Below, piece after piece: positions 44,926 to 53,436 of a DNA stretch of 64,000 bases. The translations under genes and the position numbers were made by a program. Source of the DNA: Candidatus Bathyarchaeota archaeon. Lineage in GTDB: Archaea > Thermoproteota > CALKCG01 > B24 > DRYS01. Every line of letters starts with the position of its first letter. Position 1 is the first letter of the stretch. The notes beneath the pieces are model-generated. The model was not told where the DNA came from. It saw only the letters and a list, made by a program, of their open reading frames with translations, and did no database searches. Location: the NCBI GenBank assembly GCA_025058595.1, contig JANXEK010000006.1, positions 1-64,000 of the forward strand, read 5' to 3'.

Positions 44926-46101
44926 TCACCGCCTCTCAGTTAGGAGATAGCCATATCTCGCTTTTAATCTATGCGTTAAAACGGTCATCCCAGCTATCGA
45001 TGCTATACTTAACAGTATCCATACTATAAGTTGTATAAGGTATGGATCGAAGAAGCTTCCAGGTAGCTGTACGGTCATATACGTTACCTTCCTTACAGCC
45101 TCTGCTAGCATAAAGATAGTAGTAATAGTCGGGATACTACCCCAGAAGCGTTCATCTCTAGTTACAAAGAAGTAAGCTGCTCTACCTACAGTAAACAGAG
45201 TTAACCCTATGGCGAAATAGGTTAGAGATTCGTTTATAAACGCGAAGGATAGCTCGTTTAAATGTGATAGTAGAAAATCTATATTGCTAAGCTGCTCTAA
45301 AGTATAAAATTGTGTTATCCTACCTAAACCTCGAATAACCCCTATGATGATAAACGATACGAATATCACTGCCGATGTGATGTTGAGTAGCATAGACGGG
45401 TTTCTAGAAACTGTTCGGATAGCTTGGGTTACAGCTTCATCTACGCCAAATCCTCTAACCAAAAGAGCAGATCCGATTATGAATAATGTTATTATCTGAG
45501 CATATGTTAAGAAAGGTATAGTAGGGTATACCGTAGATAGTAGGAAGAACGTCGTAAAAACAACCATGATCATACCTGGTAAGCCTAAAACCCATTTAGC
45601 ATACCTCTCATCTGATAATATAGTTTTCAGGTATGTGAGAAGGATGAACCATGTCGTCTCTAATGTTTCGCTATGCTTAACGGCGAACCTTCTAACTGAT
45701 ACTATAGGTACGAAGGATTGGATTATAGGAGCTACGGTTTGATCGCTATACCCGTCTGATACTAGTATCGCTGCGTTTGCTTTAAAAGCCTTTACTACAT
45801 TCTCGACTTCTTCAGCTATTTTTCGATCGGATTCCACTCCTCCCGCCGTAGAACCTGCTACTACCGCGGCTTCATACTCTTCATCCGGATTCTTCTCTCT
45901 TAGGCTTTTCAGGATTCTCAGAGTTTCAAACATCGTATTAGCATCAGCTTCAGAGGGATCAGCCGTTAGTAAACGGATAGCAGCTTCCCTGATAGAGTTT
46001 TCACCGATTATAGGTGTCGCAACACCCGTCTTCCTTCCTACATCATTATCATGATCTATACATAAGACAATTATACGCTTACTACCGCTCACCTTCTTCA
46101 T
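44926..46101 (-). CDS. DUF373 membrane protein
   Basis: A 391-residue archaeal DUF373 protein. The soluble N-terminal half starts IIVLCIDHDNDVGRKTGVAT and has AAVVAGSTAGGVESDRKIAE near 78-97. The C-terminal half has about six hydrophobic segments (~172-375). Function unknown; the family is widespread in Archaea. It overlaps the upstream coiled-coil gene by 20 bp and ends 4 bp before the mtnP start, so the three are probably one transcript. Confidence 0.85.
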   Translation of the reverse strand: MKKVSGSKRIIVLCIDHDNDVGRKTGVATPIIGENSIREAAIRLLTADPSEADANTMFETLRILKSLREKNPDEEYEAAVVAGSTAGGVESDRKIAEEVENVVKAFKANAAILVSDGYSDQTVAPIIQSFVPIVSVRRFAVKHSETLETTWFILLTYLKTILSDERYAKWVLGLPGMIMVVFTTFFLLSTVYPTIPFLTYAQIITLFIIGSALLVRGFGVDEAVTQAIRTVSRNPSMLLNITSAVIFVSFIIIGVIRGLGRITQFYTLEQLSNIDFLLSHLNELSFAFINESLTYFAIGLTLFTVGRAAYFFVTRDERFWGSIPTITTIFMLAEAVRKVTYMTVQLPGSFFDPYLIQLIVWILLSIASIAGMTVLTHRLKARYGYLLTERR

Positions 46102-46933
46102 CCCCTCTAAACATAGAGAGAGCCTCTATCTCAATCCTAGTGAGTCTCCCTCCTCGTTTAAGCTTCCTTTCAGCCTCCTCAGCTATAGCTTTCAACATCT
46201 GCTTTCCTCTCTCCACCTTCTCATTCTTCACTTTTTCATACTCAGTTTTAATCGATTCTATTAACTGCTTTTCTCTTATACGTAATTCATTCAAATTATT
46301 TGCAATACCATTTAATTTAGTTTTAACTTCTTCCTTCTCTTTAATCAATTTATATAGCATATCTTTCTTATCTATTATATTTAATCTAATATTATTTATC
46401 TTTATCTTAAGATCATTTATATAATTTCTAAGATTGGCTGCTTCAAACTTTAAATATTCTTCTTCTAATTTAATAGACATAAGAAATTCTCTCTTCTTAC
46501 CTATCTCTTTATATATCTTCATATCTAGAGATAGCTGTTTCATTTCTTTAATAATATTTTTTTCCCAGTTAGGATCGGTTGGATGTATTTGGATCATATG
46601 ATCTAGTTCTCTTAATCTATTTTTAACATAGCTATAAGGTTTACTCGCTCTTTCTCTAATCATATTTATTTCTTCGTAAATTTTCCTTTTTGCGAGTTTC
46701 TTCTCTTTTATACTATTTTTTATATTATTTAATTTTTCTATTGCCTCTTTCATATCATCTTTAATCTTACGGTAATCCTTTCTTAGATTATCGATTTCCT
46801 CATTTAGTAATCTAAATCTATAGTTTATACTATTCATTCTCTCTTTTAATTCATAAAATATTTTTTCTAAATTTCTTCTTTCTTCTGAGACTCTCTCTAA
46901 CTCCTCCTTAACCCTACCTATGTCTTCCCTCAA
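46082..46933 (-). CDS. Archaeal coiled-coil protein (COG1340-like)
   Basis: A 283-residue, almost wholly helical protein with continuous heptad-like patterns (for example RNLEKIFYELKERMNSINYR near 21-40). A basic middle section has the conserved HPTDPNWEKNIIKEMKQLSLD near 118-138, typical of this uncharacterised archaeal family. It is far more A+T rich than its neighbours because of Lys, Asn and Ile codons. It overlaps the DUF373 gene, a pairing I recall as common in Archaea. Confidence 0.75.
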   Translation of the reverse strand: MREDIGRVKEELERVSEERRNLEKIFYELKERMNSINYRFRLLNEEIDNLRKDYRKIKDDMKEAIEKLNNIKNSIKEKKLAKRKIYEEINMIRERASKPYSYVKNRLRELDHMIQIHPTDPNWEKNIIKEMKQLSLDMKIYKEIGKKREFLMSIKLEEEYLKFEAANLRNYINDLKIKINNIRLNIIDKKDMLYKLIKEKEEVKTKLNGIANNLNELRIREKQLIESIKTEYEKVKNEKVERGKQMLKAIAEEAERKLKRGGRLTRIEIEALSMFRGDEEGER

Positions 46934-46975
46934 ATCTTATCCGGCTAGCTAAATACTAGTATCCAGTTCTCATAA

Positions 46976-47212
46976 TTAAACGTTAGAGAGTTCCTCCCAT
47001 GTAGTCATCGTTATCTCTCCACCACATTTCTCGCACCTATATTTTCTTTCGATTAACGTCAACCCCATAGCTTTATTATGCGAGATCATTCGTTCTCCTA
47101 CCTCGGAGTATACGTGCGTACAGAAAACCATTCTTGCGTAGATCTCTTCGAGTTCTTCAGCGTTTATCCTACCCGATCTATTTATCCTATTAAGCTCGAT
47201 CCATTTCTCCAT
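46976..47212 (-). CDS. Small CxxC protein of unknown function
   Basis: A 78-residue protein with one CEKCGGEI knuckle near 57-64 and a His/Cys pair in FCTHVYSEVGERM (near 30-42), which together could bind one zinc ion. ATG start with a short AT-rich leader. No family recognised. It is followed on the same strand by the coiled-coil and DUF373 genes, 43 bp away. Confidence 0.6.
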   Translation of the reverse strand: MEKWIELNRINRSGRINAEELEEIYARMVFCTHVYSEVGERMISHNKAMGLTLIERKYRCEKCGGEITMTTWEELSNV

Positions 47213-47605
47213 GTTAACTCACAAAATCCGGCTGTCTCGGCAGACTATTTAAATAGCTAACACTCGAAAATAGCTGAGTAATAACGCTAAGCCTATCTTT
47301 TTATGGATATATAACAGAGTCTTGCATAGCCCCTCCCCCATACATGTATTACTGACGAATATATCTACGCTTACCGTGTCGATATCGAGGCATCATAAAT
47401 GCCTATGTCTCCTCTTGTCGCTATCCGTAATTATATACAGTTCCAGGTAAAATGTTAGATTAAACCGGATCTAAAAATTCTTTGGAACAGATGTTAATGT
47501 ATTCGTACATGGAGACTCTAGATAGCTTAACAAATTCATAAGCTATCTAGGGAGATGAAGATAGCATTAATGGTGGAGGAAAAGTTTATATCATGATGAA
47601 CGGCT
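47213..47605. other. Divergent spacer upstream of the TFS-like gene
   Basis: A 393-bp divergent gap. It contains one strong inverted repeat (listed separately) and short AT-rich TATA-like stretches, for example near 47305-47325. A 13-codon ATG frame (MKIALMVEEKFIS) lies at 47555-47596 just before the TFS-like gene. No larger coding region is convincing. Confidence 0.4.
47518..47550. repeat. Perfect 12-bp inverted repeat with 9-nt loop
   Basis: CTAGATAGCTTA (47518-47529) pairs perfectly with TAAGCTATCTAG (47539-47550). It lies 56 bp before the TFS-like start. It could be an operator, an attenuating hairpin in the leader, or part of a small RNA. No run of T follows it in the plus direction, so it is not a typical terminator. 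Confidence 0.7.
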
Positions 47606-47962
47606 ATGTTTCGACTACAAATCGGTATGAGGTTTTGTCCTATTTGTGGGTCGAGGGTTAGGAGTGAAAGAAGCGGCTCCTCCATAATATTCACCTGTCC
47701 TAAGTGTGGTTATACTTACAAGGCTGGTGAAAGCGAGGTTAAGGAGGAAAGCCTTATCTCTCTCAAGGAGAAGGAAGTTATCTCAGTCGTAGAGAGTAGT
47801 ATCGATACGTATAAGCCGCTACCTACTACTACTATCGAATGTCCTAGATGCGGTTATATGAAAGCCTACTGCTGGATATCTCAAACTGAAGATATAGATA
47901 GAGATGCGACAAAATTCTTCAGATGTGTAAGATGCGGCTATGTATGGAGAGAGTATACTTAA
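47606..47962 (+). CDS. Transcription factor S-like zinc ribbon protein with altered acidic tip
   Basis: A 118-residue TFIIS/RPB9-like protein with an N-terminal ribbon (Cys11, 14, 31, 34) and a C-terminal ribbon (Cys79, 82, 107, 110) ending in FRCVRCGYVWREY. True cleavage factors carry QTRSADEP at the hairpin tip that enters the RNA polymerase channel. Here the tip reads QTEDIDRD, so the catalytic Asp-Glu pair is Asp98-Arg99. Cleavage activity is doubtful; an inhibitory or regulatory role like that of Sulfolobus TFS4 is possible. ATG at 47627 is an alternative start. Confidence 0.88.
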   Translation: MFRLQIGMRFCPICGSRVRSERSGSSIIFTCPKCGYTYKAGESEVKEESLISLKEKEVISVVESSIDTYKPLPTTTIECPRCGYMKAYCWISQTEDIDRDATKFFRCVRCGYVWREYT

Positions 47963-49680
47963 TATCCATATTGTGGATGGAATGTGTATTTTAAAACAAT
48001 CCTAGAGAGATCTACATTCGGATCATAGACTCTATGTATAGTTATCCTATTTATTTCAGATAATCTTCTTATATTATCAGGATAATACCCTCCCTGTTGA
48101 ATGTGAAGGAGTACTATTTGATGTTCATAATCAACTATTTTTTCAAGATCCTTATAAGCTTCTTCTATATTCTGAAATCCTCCATCAGTTATTATCACTA
48201 TAAAGCATCTGGTTCTAGCATCTTCTACAAGCTTTCTAACGATATGAGTAGGTAGTATAGTCAATTCTCCTTGATGATACGATAATAGAATCTCCTTCAG
48301 CTCATCATCATCGTTCCAGCTAGCCTCCAAATATTTAGAAGAAAAGTTTACTATAGAGGCTTTACCACCGTTTCTAATGGCATTTATGTAGGCTATGAAC
48401 CCAGCTATAGATGCAGGATCGTAGGCGGGGGTCATACTACTACTCGTATCTAATACTACGACTACATAAGGTGAAACCCCCTCCTTAGGTATAGCTCCAC
48501 CTTGAAGCTCTGTCTGAACCCATTTAGTAGTATTCACCTCTAATCGGAGTCTACCCTCATCTACGCTAGCTTCGATATCTAGATCCTCTATCTCATCTTC
48601 TATAGACCATTCTATAGGGTATGCATCATCCTTAACCCTAATACCCCTTTCACCTATATACATAGAATACTCTAGTATAGTCGCTAAAGCTCTAGCTTTA
48701 TACCAGTATCTAAGCCATAACGCTTCTTCAAGCTTATCCTTATTGAGCTTCCTTAACAGCTTACTGTACCTAGTCGGGATTCTCGGCTCTCTAATTCCGC
48801 TTACCCTACTAATCTTTTCTCCGCTTCTCTCAAACATACTACGTCTCCCCGCTAGCTTCTTCTCCCCGGTTAACCTAGGTTTTATCCATTCTTCGTATAA
48901 CGCTTTAGCTTCCTCCCTATTCTTAGCTTTACCTAAAGCCTCCTCAGCTATCCTATCCACTCCTCTATCTCCTAAATCCTCCCTTAAGATGATAGGCATC
49001 CTCCGCATCCTATCTACAACCCTCCTATCATATAACACTCCTTTATACCATCCAAGCCTGTAGAGTATCGCCGCTACATCTCTAACCTTTGCTATCCAGG
49101 TCTTAGGTTGAACTATCACACCGGCTATCATACTTCCATAGACTTCGAGTTCCTTCGACAGCTTCCTCCTTCTTATCTTTGGATGGAAAACTCTATACAC
49201 AGCATAATATATATCGAGCGGGGGTTTAAGCTCACCAGCGGATAGATCGACTAATACATGATAAGGTTCTTCCTCGAACCTCGCTGGAAGATATATGCAG
49301 TCCACCTGTATATCAGAGAATAACGTCAAGGCTAGTTTCGCTATCGCTCTACTAGAAACCACCTCTAGAGCAGATCTATAGAGTAGATCGGCGGTAGCTA
49401 TATCGTACGGGCAGTAGTGTGCATGCGAGAGGGTATGTCTATAGTACCATAGAAGGTAGAGTTTAGGATTATCAGCTCTGAGAGCCTGCTCCGCAGGTAT
49501 ACCTACAAATCCCTTTATAGAGCTAAACCCTTCGCTCCATCCCCTACTGGCCGCTCCTAGGAAACTGCATGGAGGCTGAAATAGCTCCTGGAAAGCTTGC
49601 CTATAGGCTTCGATAGCATCTTTGAGTAGGTGTTCTACGTCTCCTACTTTAGATCCTTCAGAACCCCTTCTGAAGACCAT
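47959..49680 (-). CDS. VWA-domain protein paired with MoxR ATPase
   Basis: A 573-residue protein with a C-terminal von Willebrand A domain holding the MIDAS motif VVVLDTSSSM (near 408-417), then IVIITDGGFQN near 505-515. The N-terminal ~350 residues are helical and basic, resembling CoxE/YehP-like partners of MoxR. Such pairs act as chaperones for assembling metal enzymes or surface complexes. It overlaps the MoxR gene by 37 bp. The target is not visible. Confidence 0.85.
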   Translation of the reverse strand: MVFRRGSEGSKVGDVEHLLKDAIEAYRQAFQELFQPPCSFLGAASRGWSEGFSSIKGFVGIPAEQALRADNPKLYLLWYYRHTLSHAHYCPYDIATADLLYRSALEVVSSRAIAKLALTLFSDIQVDCIYLPARFEEEPYHVLVDLSAGELKPPLDIYYAVYRVFHPKIRRRKLSKELEVYGSMIAGVIVQPKTWIAKVRDVAAILYRLGWYKGVLYDRRVVDRMRRMPIILREDLGDRGVDRIAEEALGKAKNREEAKALYEEWIKPRLTGEKKLAGRRSMFERSGEKISRVSGIREPRIPTRYSKLLRKLNKDKLEEALWLRYWYKARALATILEYSMYIGERGIRVKDDAYPIEWSIEDEIEDLDIEASVDEGRLRLEVNTTKWVQTELQGGAIPKEGVSPYVVVVLDTSSSMTPAYDPASIAGFIAYINAIRNGGKASIVNFSSKYLEASWNDDDELKEILLSYHQGELTILPTHIVRKLVEDARTRCFIVIITDGGFQNIEEAYKDLEKIVDYEHQIVLLHIQQGGYYPDNIRRLSEINRITIHRVYDPNVDLSRIVLKYTFHPQYGY

Positions 49681-50822
49681 TTTTCCTCAAGCCTCCTAAG
49701 CTCTTCAGCGAATACGGGATCTTCTAGGGATAGCTCTTTTGCGTAGCTATATAGTTTCTGATCGAAATTCTCGGATAGTTTAAGTAGTATAAGCCAATGT
49801 CCTCTAGCCTCTCTATCCTTCACTTTCTCCCTCTCCTTGGAGAGGATCTCAGCCCAGTTACTGAGTAGATTCCTCGAATCCGTCAGGGATGCTCTATGTA
49901 TTAGCGTCCAAGGTATAAGCTCCCATAGAGAGCCTTCAGATAACTCTCCTTCAAGCCATAGCTTAGCCTTAGCTAGCTCTGTAAGCGATATTACGCTCCT
50001 CTCGCTCGGCGGTTCACGTATCTTACTGCATGTCTCTCTAACGAAGTGGCATCCACTACATAGGGCCGGAGGCTTAACATCCGCAAACTCTTTATCCCTT
50101 ATACAAGCTTGAAGATCTCTTACGACCATATTTATCATACCCAGGGTTTCGACATCTAATTCTATCTCAGAAACCTCGCTACGTATCTCTTCAAGCTCGC
50201 TCACATCTAATACTTGAGGCATACTTTCTACGAGCATACCTCCAAACTTCTTCAAAACCTCTTCCAATCTGAACTTCTCGCTTAAGCTTAGAGTCCTCAA
50301 TAGTATGCATATATCGAATCTATCGTAGAACGGTGGTGGATGGATAAACGTACCCGCGTCGTTCGGGTTCTCGTTAGCTATAAGTATATAGTCGCCTATC
50401 TTCATCCTCCTACCGTAGGACCAAACCTCACCGAATTGCATGAGATGGTATATCCCAGCAGTAGTGTAAGGGTTCAACCTATTAACCTCATCCAAGCCTT
50501 TACCCCTACTCTTCACAAACTCAGACCATACGATCCTCTCAACCCCCTCCCTCTCGAGCGAAGGTATATGAAGCCTACCTATAACCTCACCTCTTCTAAC
50601 CTCAGATGCACCCGATATAACTACGAAATCATCCCCGCACAGCCCTTTAAGTAGTAGCAGCATCAGGGTGGATTTTCCCGCTCCTCTAGGAGCTCTTATA
50701 AGTGTAGCACTTCTCCGATGCAACTGATTGAGTACGGCAACTTCGACCGCTCTCTCATTCCCTATAAACCTAGATTTTACCTCCGATATCAGTGTCCTAA
50801 CCTTAGTTTTCAAACTGCCCAT
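49644..50822 (-). CDS. MoxR-family AAA+ ATPase
   Basis: A 392-residue AAA+ protein with Walker A RAPRGAGKST (Lys50), a Walker B variant GLDEVNRL (near 112), and sensor-region NENPNDAGTF near 153-162. Four cysteines (ALCSGCHFVRETC near 250-262, with an earlier Cys) suggest a small metal site, unusual for MoxR. The VWA partner follows with a 37-bp overlap, and a small membrane protein gene precedes it by 1 bp. Confidence 0.88.
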   Translation of the reverse strand: MGSLKTKVRTLISEVKSRFIGNERAVEVAVLNQLHRRSATLIRAPRGAGKSTLMLLLLKGLCGDDFVVISGASEVRRGEVIGRLHIPSLEREGVERIVWSEFVKSRGKGLDEVNRLNPYTTAGIYHLMQFGEVWSYGRRMKIGDYILIANENPNDAGTFIHPPPFYDRFDICILLRTLSLSEKFRLEEVLKKFGGMLVESMPQVLDVSELEEIRSEVSEIELDVETLGMINMVVRDLQACIRDKEFADVKPPALCSGCHFVRETCSKIREPPSERSVISLTELAKAKLWLEGELSEGSLWELIPWTLIHRASLTDSRNLLSNWAEILSKEREKVKDREARGHWLILLKLSENFDQKLYSYAKELSLEDPVFAEELRRLEEKWSSEGVLKDLK

Positions 50823-50823
50823 A

Positions 50824-51111
50824 CTACCACACCCCTACAGCTTTAGTTAAGAGTAATCCTAGTAGCACTAATATGGTTGCAATCAGTATCTTCAAGTAGA
50901 ATCTAAGTTTATCCACAGTCGATGTTAGCAGTTCTATTTCCTTTCTAAGCATATAAGCTTCAGATGATGATAATAGGAATCTACCGTAGCTTCGGCCCAT
51001 ATAGAATTCTGGAAGAGAGATCCTTTCAGCTTCAACGGTAGGCGGCTGGATGAACCCCCTATACCTCTTAGCTTTAGCCTCCATATACCTTCTGAATAAC
51101 TCCCCCATCAA
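50824..51111 (-). CDS. Small single-pass membrane protein
   Basis: A 95-residue protein with a basic N-terminus, a coil segment (~55-70) and one C-terminal membrane helix LKILIATILVLLGLLLTKAV (~72-91). It is the first gene of the MoxR-VWA operon and probably anchors or localises the complex. No family recognised. Confidence 0.7.
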   Translation of the reverse strand: MMGELFRRYMEAKAKRYRGFIQPPTVEAERISLPEFYMGRSYGRFLLSSSEAYMLRKEIELLTSTVDKLRFYLKILIATILVLLGLLLTKAVGVW

Positions 51112-51166
51112 GCCGGATATAGACTGGAAGGTTTAAATTTAATCTTTCCTCGAAAGCAGGGTTGAT

Positions 51167-52198
51167 CTAGATGCTTCTATATTGAAGCTTCATCTTCAGC
51201 TCTATAAGATCCTTCAATATGTTGTGAGCGGTTTCGATACCGCCTGCACCTTTACCTATCATCGTTATACTTCCCAGATTCTCTACATGGAATGTTAACG
51301 CGTTCAAATTGCCAGAAACAGCTAACGGGCTATTTCTAGGGATCTCGACCGGAGCTACCCATGCCCTCCCCCTCTTAGCATCTACAGAACCTAGAAGCTT
51401 AACGGTAGACCCTCTCTTACAGGCTTCAGTTAAATATTCCTTTGTCATCCCTCTTATACCTTTAACTTCTACATCCTTCAAGGTTATCCTAGCGCCCATT
51501 ATATGTACGGCTAATATGACGATCTTACAAGCTGTATCCCACCCATCTACATCCATCGATGGGTCTGCTTCAGCGTATCCAAGCCTCTGAGCTTCTCTTA
51601 AAGCTTGTTCGAACGATAACCCATCCTCCATCGAAGAAAGTATATAGTTACACGTACCGTTGAGTATCCCCTCTAAACCTAAGATACGATCTCCAGCTAA
51701 ACATTTCTCAGCAAACCTTATAAACGGTGTCCCTCCACCTACCGTTCCACTGAACATCAACCCTCTTCCGGTGTGGTGAGCTAGCTCCAGTAGGCTAGGC
51801 ATAGCTAGAGCTAACGGACCTTTATTAGCCGTAACTACGTGTAAACCGGATTTCAGAGCCTCCCTTATATGAGTTAACCCAGGTTCTCCATCCACTATGT
51901 TCGTAGGTGTAACTTCTATAACTACATCTACATCTACAAGTCTATCCGATATTATTTCGACTGCTTTAACCCCTATCCTACCGTAATCTGGATAGAAGCC
52001 TACGCTACCCCTAGATCGCTTAGCCTCCTCTAGCTTCGAGTAATCTAACCCTCCTGGGTTTATCGCTACGCCTCTACTATCCGCGACAGCGACGAGCTTT
52101 GGATATAAACCGATTCCTTCTAGATGGTTCCTCCTAGATTCTAGAAGTCTAGCTACCGCTCTACCCACATTACCGTAGCCTAATAACGCTATCCTCAT
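51167..52198 (-). CDS. hom: Homoserine dehydrogenase
   Basis: NAD(P)-dependent reduction of aspartate semialdehyde to homoserine. The 343-residue monofunctional enzyme has the Rossmann start IALLGYGNVGRAVARLL, then VTANKGPLALAMPSLLELAH near 119-138 and GILNGTCNYILSSMEDG near 182-198. The catalytic-region GYAEADPSMDVDGWD is near 212-226. No ACT domain. It overlaps thrC by 4 bp (ATGA), part of a hom-thrC-thrB operon. Confidence 0.96.
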   Translation of the reverse strand: MRIALLGYGNVGRAVARLLESRRNHLEGIGLYPKLVAVADSRGVAINPGGLDYSKLEEAKRSRGSVGFYPDYGRIGVKAVEIISDRLVDVDVVIEVTPTNIVDGEPGLTHIREALKSGLHVVTANKGPLALAMPSLLELAHHTGRGLMFSGTVGGGTPFIRFAEKCLAGDRILGLEGILNGTCNYILSSMEDGLSFEQALREAQRLGYAEADPSMDVDGWDTACKIVILAVHIMGARITLKDVEVKGIRGMTKEYLTEACKRGSTVKLLGSVDAKRGRAWVAPVEIPRNSPLAVSGNLNALTFHVENLGSITMIGKGAGGIETAHNILKDLIELKMKLQYRSI

Positions 52199-53436
52199 AT
52201 CATCAGTATCCTCCTTAGATCTTCAAGGTTAGGATCGACTTCTATAGGAGACTCGCAGATCTTCAAAACTATCTCCGGATCCTTCAATCCGTGACCTGTA
52301 GCTATACATACCGTTACTTCATCCCTATCGATAACACCATCTTCTACTAACCTTCTCACACCCGCTATAGAAGCAGCACTAGCAGGTTCTACGAATAAAC
52401 CCTCCATCCTAGCGATAAGCTTCTGTGCGTCTAGTATTTCTTCATCAGATACATCGATCATAGAACCTCCAGATTCGCGTACAGCTCTAAGAGCTTTCTT
52501 CCAGCTAACAGGGCTCCCTATCCTTATAGCTGTAGCTATAGTCTCTGGGTTCTCGATAGGCTCGATAACCCAGCTCATGGATCTATACGCTTTTACGAGG
52601 GGATTTGCTCCCTTCGCTTGCACTCCGTGCATCCTAGGTAATTCCTCTGTCAATCCTAACATCCTAATCTCGTTGAACCCCTTCCAATATGCAGATATAT
52701 TCCCAGCGTTACCTACCGGTATCACTATGTTATCTGGGTTGAAGCCGAGCTGATCGAATATCTCTAGAGCAGCCGTCTTCTGCCCTTCTATCCTGAAAGG
52801 ATTCACGCTATTGAGGAGATAGATTCCGCTATCTTCTAAGCAGAGTTGTATAGCAGTCTTCAGAGCCAAATCGAAGTTTCCTCTTATAGCTAAAACCTTA
52901 GCTCCGTATACCATCGCCTGCGATAATTTACCCACCGCTACCTTTCCAGCCGGTACTAATACATAGCATTTTAAACCTGCCCTAGCTGAATATGCAGATA
53001 AGCTGGCGGCCGTATTACCGGTCGAAGCGCATAAAGTTGCTTTAAACCCAAGCTCTAAAGCTTTAGAAACACCTACAGTCATCCCCCGATCCTTGAAGCT
53101 GGCAGTAGGATTATCGCCTTCACATTTAACGTATAGATTCTCCAACCCTATTATCCTAGTTAGATTACGGCATCTCAGTAGCCGTGTACCCCCTTCACCC
53201 ATACTAACTATCTTTGAATCGTCGAATATAGGTAGAAGCTCTCGATATCGCCAAACGTTGAAAGGGCGTCTACACCATAACCTCGTATCTACTATGCTAC
53301 TCAATTTCCCTGCATCTAGCCGGATCTCTAGTAGCCCACCGCATCTGCTACACGTATATAAAACTTCATTTACCCCGTAACTCTGACCGCAGTCTATACA
53401 TCTTACATCGAAGTATTCATCCAACTTCATAGACAC
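52195..53436 (-). CDS. thrC: Threonine synthase
   Basis: PLP enzyme making threonine from O-phosphohomoserine. The 413-residue product starts with a zinc-ribbon-like segment (CIDCGQ, CSRCGGLLEI). The PLP Lys is in GDNPTASFKDRGM (Lys near 116), with the glycine loop SALELGF...ASTGNTAASLSAYSA near 130-155 and IPVGNAGNISAYWKGFNEI near 239-257. An ATG two codons in is equally likely as start. It overlaps thrB by 20 bp. Confidence 0.96.
   Translation of the reverse strand: MSMKLDEYFDVRCIDCGQSYGVNEVLYTCSRCGGLLEIRLDAGKLSSIVDTRLWCRRPFNVWRYRELLPIFDDSKIVSMGEGGTRLLRCRNLTRIIGLENLYVKCEGDNPTASFKDRGMTVGVSKALELGFKATLCASTGNTAASLSAYSARAGLKCYVLVPAGKVAVGKLSQAMVYGAKVLAIRGNFDLALKTAIQLCLEDSGIYLLNSVNPFRIEGQKTAALEIFDQLGFNPDNIVIPVGNAGNISAYWKGFNEIRMLGLTEELPRMHGVQAKGANPLVKAYRSMSWVIEPIENPETIATAIRIGSPVSWKKALRAVRESGGSMIDVSDEEILDAQKLIARMEGLFVEPASAASIAGVRRLVEDGVIDRDEVTVCIATGHGLKDPEIVLKICESPIEVDPNLEDLRRILMI

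Noticed and set aside
36872-47550. Shared 10-mer AGCTATCTAG between the metK intron and the 47518 hairpin as evidence of a mobile hairpin family
   Set aside because: The match is short, A+T rich and built from common strings in this genome; flanks do not align.
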